A stretch of 64,000 nt of DNA, from positions 17,627-81,626 of the forward strand of contig JAUXAN010000005.1 of the NCBI GenBank assembly GCA_030619885.1, in the 5' to 3' direction. A model generated the notes under the pieces. It was not told where the DNA came from. It worked only from the letters and a program-made list of their open reading frames with translations, and ran no database searches. The DNA is from a bacterium. GTDB lineage: Bacteria > Hydrothermota > DG-26 > JAUXAN01. Made by a program: the position numbers and the translations under genes. How positions within the stretch are numbered: the stretch's first letter is position 1; the number at the start of each line of letters is the position of its first letter. Shown piece after piece: positions 17,001 through 25,719 of this stretch.

Positions 17001-18425
17001 TTAATATTTTACCTTCAAATCCTTTGCAGCCTTGACCTCATCCAACCTCTTTACAACTGTTGAATGGGGCGCACCTTTTACAACATCAGTGGGTTCTTTC
17101 GCTATCTTTATCATAGCATCGATGAACTGATCGCACGACTCCTTGCTCTCTGTCTCGGTTGGTTCTATCATCAACGCTTCGGGAACTATCAACGGAAAGT
17201 ATATCGTCGGTGCATGGACACCAAAATCCAAAAGCCTTTTAGCGATGTCGAGGGCACGAATACCCTTCTCTTTCTGGTTTCGTCCAGAAAATACACATTC
17301 GTGCATACAGTGCTGTGTATAGGGCAAAAAATACAGGTTCTCAAGTGATTTCTTTATATAGTTGGCATTGAGGATTGCACATTCACTCATCTCTTTTAAA
17401 CCTTCTTCACCCATCATTCTCAAATAGGCGTAAGCTTTCACCATCACACCGAAGTTTCCAAAAAACGAGTGAATTTTACCTATAGAGTCCTTCCTGTCAT
17501 AAACAAGAGAATACTTCCCGTTATCTTTTCTTACAAGAGGTAGGGGCAAAAACTGGGCGAGTTCTTTTTTTACACCCAAAGGCCCTGAGCCAGGTCCACC
17601 CCCACCATGAGGCGTAGAAAAAGTTTTGTGCAGGTTAAAATGGACGATATCAAAGCCCACATCTCCAGGTCTCGATATACCGCATAGCGCATTTAAATTG
17701 GCGCCATCCATATACATAAGTCCACCTTTTTCGTGAACGATATTACATATCTCAACAACATTCGTTTCGAATAGCCCTAATGTGTTCGGGTTTGTTAACA
17801 TCATTCCCGCTACATCTTCGTCCATAGCCTTTTTCAATTCCACTAAATCGACAAGACCATTCTCATCGGATTTTATCTGAACAGTTTTATATCCGGATAG
17901 GGTGACACTCGCTGGATTGGTTCCGTGGGATGAATCGGGAATTAAAATTTTCGAGCGGGAATGGCCCTTCTTCTTATGGTATACCCGTATTATCATAACT
18001 CCGGTCAATTCTCCATGCGCCCCTGCTGCTGGCTGTAAGGTAATCTCATCGAGACCCGCTATTTCGCATAATAGTTCTCCAAGTTCATACATAAGTTGTA
18101 AACTGCCCTGTACAGTCTCTTCTAATTGGTGAGGATGGACTGCGGTAAAACCCGAAAGTCTCGACAATTTCTCATTGATTTTAGGATTGTATTTCATAGT
18201 ACACGAACCGAGAGGATAGAACCCAAAGTCAACATGGTAATTCAATAAAGACAGCTTTGTAAAATGGCGCACCACATCAACCTCACTGACCTCAGGTAGA
18301 GATGGTTCACTATCCCTTTTGTATTTATCAGGTATTAAAGACTCTTTTGTTGGTACATCTATTTCTGGCAGAGAAAAACCACACCGTCCTTCCTTAGATA
18401 ACTCAAATATCAACTTTTCTGACAC
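17001..18425 (-). CDS. gcvPB: Glycine dehydrogenase (decarboxylating) subunit 2
   Basis: The 474-aa PLP protein of the split P-protein of the glycine cleavage system has SLPEIDVP near the N-terminus, [23 protein letters not shown], and the PLP lysine in [20 protein letters not shown] (~residue 267). Length matches known GcvPB. Its partner GcvPA and the H and T proteins are not in the window. comFB follows 12 bp downstream. Divergent transcription from the zinc-ribbon gene starts about 78 bp away. Confidence 0.95.
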   Translation of the reverse strand: MSEKLIFELSKEGRCGFSLPEIDVPTKESLIPDKYKRDSEPSLPEVSEVDVVRHFTKLSLLNYHVDFGFYPLGSCTMKYNPKINEKLSRLSGFTAVHPHQLEETVQGSLQLMYELGELLCEIAGLDEITLQPAAGAHGELTGVMIIRVYHKKKGHSRSKILIPDSSHGTNPASVTLSGYKTVQIKSDENGLVDLVELKKAMDEDVAGMMLTNPNTLGLFETNVVEICNIVHEKGGLMYMDGANLNALCGISRPGDVGFDIVHFNLHKTFSTPHGGGGPGSGPLGVKKELAQFLPLPLVRKDNGKYSLVYDRKDSIGKIHSFFGNFGVMVKAYAYLRMMGEEGLKEMSECAILNANYIKKSLENLYFLPYTQHCMHECVFSGRNQKEKGIRALDIAKRLLDFGVHAPTIYFPLIVPEALMIEPTETESKESCDQFIDAMIKIAKEPTDVVKGAPHSTVVKRLDEVKAAKDLKVKY

Positions 18426-18468
18426 AATTTTCTTTTACAAAAAAGAGGGAAAAAAGTCAATAAAAATA

Positions 18469-18496
18469 TTGACAAAAAAATTTCATTTAGTATAAT
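18469..18496 (+). promoter_or_regulatory. Sigma-70-type promoter directly abutting a GTG start
   Basis: TTGACA (18469-18474), 16-bp spacer, TATAAT (18491-18496). A start site about 7 bases later falls on the GTG at 18504, predicting a leaderless mRNA for the zinc-ribbon gene. Confidence 0.75.
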
Positions 18497-18503
18497 TATT
18501 TTA

Positions 18504-19217
18504 GTGATAGAGGAGTTAAAGCAGCTCTTTTGCCTTCAAAAGATAGACGATACGCTCTTTGACATAGAGAAATTGAAGAAGGAAATACCTGAAAAATCTG
18601 TACATATTGATGCGGAAATTAGAAAGAGAGAAAAAGATTTCTTAAATATAGAAAAGGAACTCAACGATACGATAAAGAAAAGGAGACGTTTAGAAGGAAA
18701 CCTCGATACTGAAAATGAAAAATTGAAAAGGTATCAGAAACAACTCTTTGAAGTCAAAACGAATAAAGAATACACTGCGATGTTAAGTGAGATAGAAAAT
18801 GCGAAGGCAAAGATATCGGAACTCGAGGAAGAGATATTAATCTTGTTCGATAAAACAGACCACCTTGTGAAAGAAGTGGAAGTTTTGAGGAAGAAGTTGG
18901 AAGATGAGAAACAAAAATTGTTGAAAGAGAAAGAATTCCTATCTGAAAAGATGAAAAGTCTGGCTCAAGATCTTCTCATAAAGAAAGACGAAAGAACGAG
19001 ACTCATTGTAGGGATGAAACCAGAACTGCTCAAGAATTACGAGCGGATAAGAAAAGGCAGAAATGGTTCTGCCGTAGTTCAGATAAAAAAAGGGTTCTGT
19101 TCGGGATGTTTCACCTCACTCCCAGCACAATTCATTCATGACCTGAAAAAGAGAGATAAGATTTATACCTGTGAGCAATGTGGAAGAATCCTCGTGTGGG
19201 ATGAAAGAAATGAATAA
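18504..19217 (+). CDS. Coiled-coil protein with C-terminal C4 zinc ribbon
   Basis: The 237-aa protein has a long charged coiled coil (residues ~1-180) followed by CSGCFTSLP...YTCEQCGRILVW, the C4 zinc ribbon of the CT398/zf-RING_7-type family often located beside RNase H and rnpB in bacterial genomes. It probably binds nucleic acid or acts as a scaffold; role is unproven. No ribosome site precedes the GTG, consistent with the promoter lying only a few bases upstream. The next gene overlaps its end. Confidence 0.85.
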   Translation: MIEELKQLFCLQKIDDTLFDIEKLKKEIPEKSVHIDAEIRKREKDFLNIEKELNDTIKKRRRLEGNLDTENEKLKRYQKQLFEVKTNKEYTAMLSEIENAKAKISELEEEILILFDKTDHLVKEVEVLRKKLEDEKQKLLKEKEFLSEKMKSLAQDLLIKKDERTRLIVGMKPELLKNYERIRKGRNGSAVVQIKKGFCSGCFTSLPAQFIHDLKKRDKIYTCEQCGRILVWDERNE

Positions 19218-19635
19218 AGCCAGTATCCTTTACATAGACGGGTCGGTGAAAGGAAATCCAGGTGATGCTGGCATAGGGGGAGTTATTTTGAGCCATGAGG
19301 AGAAGGTTTTATCAGAATTCTCAAAATATATAGGAATTACTACAAACAATGTGGCAGAATACAAGGCTTTGATCTATGGGTTGGGTGTATGTAAAAAGTT
19401 GGGAATCGAAAGAGTAGAAATAAGAACAGACTCAAATCTCTTAATAAATCAGATAGAGGGCAAATTCAGAATCAGGAATTCTAAATTGATAAAGTTAGCG
19501 ATAGAAGCAAGAAGGTCTTTGCGAGATTTTAAAGAGTGGAAGTTGGTATCGGTAAATCGCAAAGATAACAAAATTGCGGATTCTCTTGCCAATTTGGCAA
19601 TGAGAAGATGTGATTCAGAAAGTAGACACTGGTGA
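19201..19635 (+). CDS. RNase H-like (type I) protein
   Basis: The RNase HI fold carries active-site acidic residues in YIDGSVKGNPGDAGIGG, NNVAEYKALIYGL (Glu), RTDSNLLINQI and ADSLANLA, about 140 aa. It is the short RnhA-like 'reverse-transcriptase-like' form that removes RNA from RNA-DNA hybrids. The ORF track begins at 19171 within the previous gene; ATG 19201 or 19210 puts the start at the end of the zinc-ribbon gene and fits the fold. It is co-transcribed with that gene and followed by rnpB. Confidence 0.88.
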   Translation: MKEMNKASILYIDGSVKGNPGDAGIGGVILSHEEKVLSEFSKYIGITTNNVAEYKALIYGLGVCKKLGIERVEIRTDSNLLINQIEGKFRIRNSKLIKLAIEARRSLRDFKEWKLVSVNRKDNKIADSLANLAMRRCDSESRHW

Positions 19636-19639
19636 ACAC

Positions 19640-19767
19640 AGATTATAAAAAGAATATTGAACCAGTGAACATCTGTGTTAATCTGTCATACGATCTCTAC
19701 GGGTCCGTATGGGCCCGTAGGGGCGTCTAAAAATAGTATCAGTGTCTGAATTGTAGGGTAAGAAAAA
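19640..19767. repeat. Spacer with simple repeat phrases
   Basis: GTGAACACAGATTATAAA... GTGAACATCTGTGTTAATCTGTC and a GGGTCCGTATGGGCCCGTAGGGG stretch lie between RNase H and rnpB. They belong to the dispersed repeat phrases seen elsewhere in the window. Confidence 0.5.
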
Positions 19768-20413
19768 GGATGGAGGAGATCGGGTGATCGCCCCGCACAT
19801 AAGTTGCCTATGTATTACGTTTACTTACTCAAAAGCATGAAAAGTGGAAGACTGTATATAGGTTGCACGGCCAACTTAGAGAAACGCCTTTATCAACATA
19901 ATGAAGGAAAGTCTGCTGCTACAAAGTCAGAAGCTCCGTTTGAATTGATCTACTTTGAGGGTTACAAGTCCAAGAAAGATGCCATATTACGCGAAAGGAG
20001 ATTAAAGCACCATGGTCAAGGTATTAGAAGATTGAGAGAGCGTCTTAAGGAGAGCATCAAGTTAGGCAACTTATGTGCGGGGAGGAAAGTCCGGGCTCCA
20101 CAGGGCAGGGTGCCTTCTAACGGAAGGATTTCGATGTGCAGTCGGAATGGAAAGTGCCACAGAAACGAGACGTCCCTATTCGGGGTCAAGGTGAAACAGT
20201 GAGGTAAGAGCTCACTTTTATCTCTGGTAACAGGGATAGAGGTAAACCCCACCCGGAGCAAGACCAAATAGAGGACATAGGTTGCCCGCCTCAATGGTCC
20301 TCAGGTAGGTCGCACGATCTCACTGGTGACAGTGGGACAAGATTAATGATCACCATCCCGCACATAAATTTATGTGTGGGATACAGAACCCGGCTTACAG
20401 GTCTTCTCCATCT
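19768..20413 (+). ncRNA. rnpB: RNase P RNA with a P3 arm expanded by an ORF
   Basis: This is the catalytic RNA of RNase P, type A. The 5' strand GATGGAGGAGATC pairs with GGTCTTCTCCATC at the 3' end to form P1. The conserved blocks GAGGAAAGTCCGGGCTCC, CACAGGGCAGGGTGCC, GGTAAACCCCACCCGGAGCAAGACCAAATAG and ACAGAACCCGGCTTA are present in order. The total of about 646 nt is far above the usual 350-400. The excess is a 252-nt loop at P3: bases 19791-19810 are perfectly complementary to 20063-20082 (20 bp) and the loop encodes a GIY-YIG protein. A second hairpin built on the same CCGCACATAA word lies near 20355-20385. Confidence 0.93.
19810..20202 (+). CDS. GIY-YIG endonuclease encoded inside RNase P RNA
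   Basis: From ATG 19810 the protein is 130 aa: MYYVYLLKS (first GIY-type strand), GRLYIGCTANLEKRLYQHN (YIG strand and conserved Arg), PFELIYFEGY, SKKDAILRERRLKH; the UPF0213/YhbQ-type single-domain nuclease. The domain ends near residue 85. The frame then reads on through conserved RNase P RNA sequence (GRKVRAPQGRV), so the C-terminus is rRNA-like filler. The start codon sits at the tip of the P3 stem, with no ribosome site, so translation may need unfolding or processing. The known activity of the family is site-specific or structure-specific DNA nicking. Confidence 0.85.
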   Translation: MYYVYLLKSMKSGRLYIGCTANLEKRLYQHNEGKSAATKSEAPFELIYFEGYKSKKDAILRERRLKHHGQGIRRLRERLKESIKLGNLCAGRKVRAPQGRVPSNGRISMCSRNGKCHRNETSLFGVKVKQ

Positions 20414-20484
20414 ATTCTTTATCCGCGGTACTCGGTGTCCGCATCCGTCCATGCGGATCCAGAGATGGTATTCAGTGTTTTTCC

Positions 20485-20513
20485 TTGACAATCTCTTTCA
20501 AAATTTATATAAT
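20485..20513 (+). promoter_or_regulatory. Consensus sigma-70 promoter of clpC
   Basis: TTGACA (20485-20490), 17-bp spacer, TATAAT (20508-20513), then AGGAGGT and ATG at 20537. No CIRCE or CtsR operator was noticed. Confidence 0.85.
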
Positions 20514-20536
20514 AAATCGTTGATTAGGAGGTATGT

Positions 20537-22990
20537 ATGAATGACAGATTTACTGAAAGAGTAAGAAAAGTCCTTCACCTCGCGAGAGAGGAGTCTGCAA
20601 GACTTCACCATGATTATATAGGAACTGAACATATTCTTCTTGGCTTAATAAGAGAGGGTGAGGGGGTGGCTGCAATAGTAATGACAAATCTCGGATTGGA
20701 TTTGGAAACTTTGCGACAGGCGGTAGAAGATGCCGTAATTGTAGGTGGGGGAACGATGACCGTCGGCGAGATACCCCTAAACCAGAGTGCCAAGAATGCC
20801 CTTGAACTTTCGATTCGACAAGCAAAGAAATTTGGGCACAACTATGTAGGAACTGAACATCTGCTATTAGGACTTCTCCAAGAAACCAAAGGTGTAGCAG
20901 CGAGGGTATTAACAAGTCTTGGTCTCGATATAGAGATGGTGGAACGCGAAATTTTGAGACTTTTGGGTGGAGAGGACCAACTCTATAAAAAGAAAGGTAA
21001 GAAGAAATCGAAGACCCCAGCACTCGATACCTTTTGTAGAGACCTTACACAATTTGCAAAGGAAGGGAAACTCGACCCAATAGTTGGAAGAGGGAAGGAG
21101 ATGGAGAGAGTAATTCAAATCCTTTCCAGAAGGAAGAAGAACAATCCTGTCTTAATAGGTGAGCCGGGGACTGGAAAGACTGCTATCGTCGAAGGTCTTG
21201 CCCAGAAAGTAGTGGAAGGAAAGGTTCCCTTCGTATTGAGAAATAAACGAATATTACAATTAGATATGGCTGCTATAGTCGCAGGCACAAAATATAGAGG
21301 TCAGTTTGAAGAGAGGTTGAAATCGGTAATAAATGAGATCAGAAAAAGTACAAATGTTGTCATATTTATGGACGAACTCCATACCATTGTTGGGGCTGGT
21401 GCAGCTGAAGGAGCGATAGATGCATCGAATATGTTAAAACCTGCTCTCGCAAGAGGCGAACTCCAATGCATCGGCGCAACTACACTCGAGGAGCATCGCA
21501 AGTATATCGAAAAGGATGGAGCCCTCGAGAGAAGGTTTCAGACGATAATCATAGATCCACCATCGGTCGCAGAAACTATAAAGATATTGAAAGGGTTAAA
21601 AGAAAAATACGAACTTCATCATAGAGTTAAATATACAAATGATGCACTTATCGCTGCATCAAAACTCTCCAATAGATATATATCGGATAGATACTTACCT
21701 GATAAGGCGATAGATGTTATAGATGAAGCAGGTGCGAGGGTGAAACTTTCCATGATGCCAGAGTCTCCTGATATTAAGAAAGCCGAGAACGAATTGAAAA
21801 AGATAATCGAACAAAAGGAAAAAGCGGTTAAGGAACAGAATTTCGAGCAGGCAGCAAAATTGAGAGATAGACAGAAAGAAGTAGAAAATGAGATAGAAAA
21901 AGTTCAAAAAGAATGGGAAGAGAAGAGCGCGAAGATCGTTGGCGAGGTTACTGAGGAAGATATCTCATATGTGATATCAAGATGGACAGGGGTTCCTCTT
22001 ATCAAGTTAGAAGAGAAAGAACAGACAAGACTCCTGAAGATGGAAGAAGAATTGATGAAGGATGTAGTAGGACAGAATGAGGCGATTCAGGTGATTTCTA
22101 AGGCAATAAGAAGGTCAAGAGCAGGACTGAAGGATCCCAGAAGACCTATAGGCTCTTTCATCTTCTTAGGTCCCACAGGCGTAGGAAAGACCTATCTGGC
22201 AAGGATGCTTGCAAAATTTTTGTTTGATGATGAGGATGCCCTTGTCAGAATAGATATGTCCGAATATATGGAGAAATTTTCTGTCTCTCGACTGGTAGGT
22301 GCACCTCCTGGATATGTAGGTTACGAAGAAGGTGGACAACTTACAGAGAAAGTAAGAAGGAAACCATACTCCGTGGTTCTACTCGACGAGATTGAAAAGG
22401 CACATCCAGATGTCTTCAATATACTCCTTCAGGTTTTAGAAGACGGTCTTCTGACCGATAGCTTTGGAAGGAAAGTGAATTTCAAAAACACTGTGCTTGT
22501 GATAACCTCTAATATCGGTACCCGTGACATAAAGAAAGGTGTTTATTTAGGGTTTCATAAGGTTTCAGAAGATGGAAGTTATGAGAAGATGAAAGAAAAT
22601 CTTCTCAACCAGTTAAAGAACACCTTCAACCCTGAATTTTTAAACAGGATTGACGAAGCCTTAGTATTCAAACCACTGGGGGAAGTTGAAATGGAAAAAA
22701 TCGTAGATATAATCTTCAGTGAAGTTGCGGAGAGGATGAAGGATAAAGGAATAAGACTCTCTATAACAAAAGATGTTAAAAAACTTCTGGTGAAAGAGGG
22801 GTTCGACCCAAACTTTGGTGCACGCCCGTTGAAACGAGCCATTCAGCGGTTGATTGAAGACCCATTGTCAGAAGAACTGCTCTCAGGCAAGTTTGCAGAA
22901 ACTAACAAGATAAAACTGGATACAGAAGAGAACAAAATCATATTCATCGAAGAAAAGAAAAAAACGCTCGCCAGTCCTGGCCAAAAATGA
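20537..22990 (+). CDS. clpC: ATP-dependent Clp protease ATP-binding subunit ClpC
   Basis: The 817-aa Hsp100 unfoldase has a double Clp-N repeat (1-145), AAA1 with GEPGTGKT (~residue 213), a UVR/coiled-coil middle ([16 protein letters not shown]), AAA2 with GPTGVGKT (~550) and a D2-small domain. It unfolds substrates and feeds them to ClpP (not in the window). The middle domain and length identify ClpC rather than ClpA or ClpB. It has its own promoter; ribF overlaps its stop by 4 bp. Confidence 0.96.
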   Translation: MNDRFTERVRKVLHLAREESARLHHDYIGTEHILLGLIREGEGVAAIVMTNLGLDLETLRQAVEDAVIVGGGTMTVGEIPLNQSAKNALELSIRQAKKFGHNYVGTEHLLLGLLQETKGVAARVLTSLGLDIEMVEREILRLLGGEDQLYKKKGKKKSKTPALDTFCRDLTQFAKEGKLDPIVGRGKEMERVIQILSRRKKNNPVLIGEPGTGKTAIVEGLAQKVVEGKVPFVLRNKRILQLDMAAIVAGTKYRGQFEERLKSVINEIRKSTNVVIFMDELHTIVGAGAAEGAIDASNMLKPALARGELQCIGATTLEEHRKYIEKDGALERRFQTIIIDPPSVAETIKILKGLKEKYELHHRVKYTNDALIAASKLSNRYISDRYLPDKAIDVIDEAGARVKLSMMPESPDIKKAENELKKIIEQKEKAVKEQNFEQAAKLRDRQKEVENEIEKVQKEWEEKSAKIVGEVTEEDISYVISRWTGVPLIKLEEKEQTRLLKMEEELMKDVVGQNEAIQVISKAIRRSRAGLKDPRRPIGSFIFLGPTGVGKTYLARMLAKFLFDDEDALVRIDMSEYMEKFSVSRLVGAPPGYVGYEEGGQLTEKVRRKPYSVVLLDEIEKAHPDVFNILLQVLEDGLLTDSFGRKVNFKNTVLVITSNIGTRDIKKGVYLGFHKVSEDGSYEKMKENLLNQLKNTFNPEFLNRIDEALVFKPLGEVEMEKIVDIIFSEVAERMKDKGIRLSITKDVKKLLVKEGFDPNFGARPLKRAIQRLIEDPLSEELLSGKFAETNKIKLDTEENKIIFIEEKKKTLASPGQK

Positions 22991-23904
22991 GAGTTGGAAG
23001 AAATTTTAAAAATTTACCAAAGGACTCAGTTATCACCATGGGTTCTTTTGATGGGTGCCATTTAGGTCATCGGAAAATCGTATCCCAACTCGTCTCTGAA
23101 GCTAAAAAGAAAAATCGACAGAGCCTGATCCTAACCTTCGACCCACCGCCACAATTTTTCTTGAAAAAGAGTAAGATTTTAACCCTTGTTGAGGAGAAAA
23201 AACAGATATTTGAAAAGTTGAGACTGGACAATCTGTTGGTCATTAAATTTGATTCAAAAATTGCATCTAAAACAGCGGAAGAGTTTATTAGAGAAATCCT
23301 TGTTGACAAGTTATCCATATCTGATATTTTAGTAGGCTACGACCACAAATTTGGTAAAGAAAGAAAAGGAGACTTTTCACTTCTTAAAAAGTTAGGCAAG
23401 AAATACAACTTTGGTGTCAGTGCTGTTTCACCACAAAATCATAATGGTTCACCCATATCGAGCACAAGAATAAGAGATGCAATCCTCAAAGGGAAGATCG
23501 AAGAAGCGAACTCTCTACTTGGCAGACCTTACTCATTTCGAGGAAGGGTCTTCAAAGACAGAGAGAGGGGAAGAAAACTTCTCTATCCTACCTGCAATTT
23601 GAAAGTGAATGAAAAGAAATTGATACCCTGTATGGGTGTGTATGTTGTGTATGTTATTTGGAAAGGGAAAAGATTTGGTGGTATTATGAATATAGGGACA
23701 AGACCGACTTTTTCTAAATTGGGTAAGGTTTCGGTAGAGGTTCATATCTTCGATTTCAAAGAGAGATTATATGGAGAGACGATCGATGTTGAATGTGTTA
23801 AAAAAATAAGAGAAGAGCGAACATTCAAAGATGAACAATCGTTAAGACGCCAGATTGAAAAGGATGAAAAGATAGCAAGGGCAAGTATCGAGGTCGGCTC
23901 TTAG
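22987..23904 (+). CDS. ribF: Bifunctional riboflavin kinase / FAD synthetase
   Basis: The 305-aa protein has an N-terminal nucleotidyltransferase domain with GSFDGCHLGHRKI (HxGH type) and SSTRIRDAI, and a C-terminal flavokinase domain (GRPYSFRGRV, YPTCNL, GVYVV, GTRPTF, VHIFDF). It converts riboflavin to FMN and FAD. ATGA overlap with clpC indicates translational coupling. Usual truB and rpsO neighbours are absent. Confidence 0.95.
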   Translation: MRVGRNFKNLPKDSVITMGSFDGCHLGHRKIVSQLVSEAKKKNRQSLILTFDPPPQFFLKKSKILTLVEEKKQIFEKLRLDNLLVIKFDSKIASKTAEEFIREILVDKLSISDILVGYDHKFGKERKGDFSLLKKLGKKYNFGVSAVSPQNHNGSPISSTRIRDAILKGKIEEANSLLGRPYSFRGRVFKDRERGRKLLYPTCNLKVNEKKLIPCMGVYVVYVIWKGKRFGGIMNIGTRPTFSKLGKVSVEVHIFDFKERLYGETIDVECVKKIREERTFKDEQSLRRQIEKDEKIARASIEVGS

Positions 23905-23914
23905 AATCATTAAT

Positions 23915-24028
23915 ATGAAAATTATGAAAGAGATAGAAATTGAAGGCAAAAAGGCGATTGCATTATTTGATACTTATGTAATCCCCATTGATGATTTGGG
24001 AAGTATAGATGGAAAAGTCATTATTTAA
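23915..24028 (+). CDS. Possible 37-aa small ORF
   Basis: An ATG-led frame (MKIMKEIEIEGKKAIALFDTY...) fills most of the 130-bp gap between ribF and yceD on the same strand. The ALFDT stretch recalls the start of retropepsin-like folds, but it is too short to be one. It could be the remnant of a larger gene. Confidence 0.3.
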   Translation: MKIMKEIEIEGKKAIALFDTYVIPIDDLGSIDGKVII

Positions 24029-24036
24029 TTTGGGTT

Positions 24037-24540
24037 ATGAAAAAGATAAATGTTAGTGAACTTTTAGATGGCGAAAATAGATTGGACTTTTCTCTGCAAC
24101 CTTGTATAGATGGAATAGTTGACGAGGTTCACCCCGTTAGATGTTCACTATCTAACGGGGTAAAAGTAAACCTCTTGTTAACAAAGGCAGGCAAATCAAT
24201 TCATACCAGAGGAGATGTATGTTTCACCACTGAACTGGAATGTGCAAGATGCCTCAAAAAATTTGAAAAAGACTTTTCTGACTATATAGATATACGCTTT
24301 TTACCTTTCACGGAGGGCAAAGACGAGGTGAATGCCGAACTCACCGAAGAGGGTATGGGTGTAGCGTTTTACGAAGGCGATGAGATAGACCTGGAAAAGA
24401 TAGTAGTGGATACGGTCTTCCTCTCAATTCCTATGAAATCTCTGTGCAAAGTAGATTGCAAAGGATTGTGTCCAAAGTGTGGCAAGGATTTGAATGAAGG
24501 GGATTGCGACTGCACAGAAGGAAATACCGACTCGAGATGA
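24037..24540 (+). CDS. YceD/DUF177 family protein
   Basis: The 167-aa protein has the family CARCLKKF motif (~residue 69) and the C-terminal CPKCGKDLNEGDCDC cluster; members act in 23S rRNA accumulation and normally precede rpmF, which is missing here. A perfect 12-bp inverted repeat (ACCCCGTTAGAT / ATCTAACGGGGT, 24131-24161) is read through in frame as HPVRCSLSNGV near residue 33. The stop overlaps the next ATG. Confidence 0.85.
   Translation: MKKINVSELLDGENRLDFSLQPCIDGIVDEVHPVRCSLSNGVKVNLLLTKAGKSIHTRGDVCFTTELECARCLKKFEKDFSDYIDIRFLPFTEGKDEVNAELTEEGMGVAFYEGDEIDLEKIVVDTVFLSIPMKSLCKVDCKGLCPKCGKDLNEGDCDCTEGNTDSR
24131..24161. repeat. In-frame palindrome inside yceD
   Basis: 12-bp perfect arms with a 7-bp loop, ACCCCGTTAGAT-GTTCACT-ATCTAACGGGGT. 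The arm ATCTAACGGGG also occurs at 60578-60588 beside cassette sites. Confidence 0.8.
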
Positions 24541-25106
24541 GGGAAAGATTGCCGAAAAAGTTTTTTTCCACAATTGTCATTGCGAGTAGGGAACAGGTAT
24601 GCCTGTTCCCTACAATCCTATTGCTCATGCTTGTAAGTTTGAATCTACATTCGGATGTGGGTGGTGGGGGTTCGCTCTCCTACTTCTCATTCGTGGGTGA
24701 TTGTGGAAGAGATGTAACCGGTGGCATCTATCCAGAACTGTGTGGAAAGAAAAGTTTTTCTCCCAGCGAGTCTCTCGAACTCAAAATAGGCGCTACAAAA
24801 CTGCGGGGCAGAGAGAATGAACATTATGCCCTTGTCCTTACTTCCTGCAAAGCCAATTTAATCCTCTCACCATTAGACAAATCCTACTTCATAAGATATG
24901 GAATATCTGTTTTCAACATTGACAGAGGAATATCTGACCACAGGGAGAAAGGAGTGAGTGGTGGATTTGTTTTCGGGTTGGGATACTCAATCCTAAAGAA
25001 GGAAAATTTTAAACTCAATCTTTCCATCAATTACTTCAAACTAATAGGAAAAGGAGGGTCTGCGGATGCCATATCGCTGGAACAGAGTATTATATATCTT
25101 CATTAG
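24537..25106 (+). CDS. Small exported beta-barrel-like protein
   Basis: The protein has 189 aa from the ATG that overlaps the yceD stop (ATGA); the track start at 24504 lies within yceD. Residues ~8-38 form a hydrophobic signal-like segment, but half of it (SREQVCLFPTI) is encoded by the dispersed palindrome GTAGGGAACAGG.ATGCCTGTTCCCTAC, so the signal region has been invaded. The remainder has alternating strands (SLELKIGATKL, YALVLTSCKANLIL, FKLNLSINYFKLIG) like a small outer-membrane barrel. It is coupled with the following lipoprotein by a 41-bp overlap. Confidence 0.6.
   Translation: MRERLPKKFFSTIVIASREQVCLFPTILLLMLVSLNLHSDVGGGGSLSYFSFVGDCGRDVTGGIYPELCGKKSFSPSESLELKIGATKLRGRENEHYALVLTSCKANLILSPLDKSYFIRYGISVFNIDRGISDHREKGVSGGFVFGLGYSILKKENFKLNLSINYFKLIGKGGSADAISLEQSIIYLH
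24586..24613. repeat. Palindrome GTAGGGAACAGGTATGCCTGTTCCCTAC, copy 1
   Basis: A perfect palindrome; a near-identical copy (centre GCATGC) is at 32754-32781. Here it is in frame within a signal-peptide region. Confidence 0.85.
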
Positions 25107-25719
25107 TATTGGCTTCATTTCAGGATGCAGTAGAAATCCTCTGGTGTATAGAACTGGTGCAAACTACCTTCCAATTGAAAACGCAGGTTCGAAGTGGATA
25201 TTCGAAACCGAAGATGGAAGGATACTAACTATGGAAACAGGAGGAAAAACTACAAAGGACGACCGTGACTGTTATATTATAGAAAATAATTACCGCACAG
25301 AATACTGGTATAAAACGACAGGCGAACTGTCAAAATATGTTACCCATACCATCCAATATGGGGGAGAAGATTTTCTACTAACAGAGAGATGGATGAAACA
25401 TTTAGAACTGCCCCTCATCCTCGGAAATTGTTGGGAAGATAGTTTTGAAATAGAAAAAACTATTCTTGGCGAAAAGATAAGACGAACGCTAAAGAGTAGA
25501 GGTGAAATTGAGGAGATAGAAGATTTGGTCGTCCCTGCAGGTAGATTTATGGAATGTTATAAAGTAAAAACAGAGATAATAATTGCAGATTCATCAGAAT
25601 TTTTCCCAAGTTTTTCTGATACATCAATTGTTTATGAATGGTATGGACCGAACATAGGAATTGTCAAAAAAATAGAAGATGGAGAAACGCAAAATCTAAT
25701 TGAATTTGAGATAAAGTAG
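25066..25719 (+). CDS. Hypothetical lipoprotein
   Basis: The 217-aa protein has a typical lipoprotein signal: basic MPYRWNR, hydrophobic VLYIFISIGFI, lipobox SGC (Cys ~21). The mature part is beta-rich (SKWIFETEDGRILTMETGG, VVPAGRFMECYKVKTEI, YEWYGPNIGIVKKIED), a pattern seen in many secreted FCB-group lipoproteins of unknown role. It overlaps the preceding barrel-like gene by 41 bp, suggesting the two act together at the outer membrane. Confidence 0.75.
   Translation: MPYRWNRVLYIFISIGFISGCSRNPLVYRTGANYLPIENAGSKWIFETEDGRILTMETGGKTTKDDRDCYIIENNYRTEYWYKTTGELSKYVTHTIQYGGEDFLLTERWMKHLELPLILGNCWEDSFEIEKTILGEKIRRTLKSRGEIEEIEDLVVPAGRFMECYKVKTEIIIADSSEFFPSFSDTSIVYEWYGPNIGIVKKIEDGETQNLIEFEIK

Noticed and set aside
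19791-20082. Group I or II intron in rnpB
   Set aside because: The insert has perfectly pairing ends continuous with the P3 helix and no intron core motifs, so it is a helix extension carrying an ORF, not a recognisable intron.
20016-20294. 92-aa minus-strand ORF across rnpB
   Set aside because: It lies wholly opposite conserved RNase P RNA sequence; the apparent protein is only the complement of the RNA.
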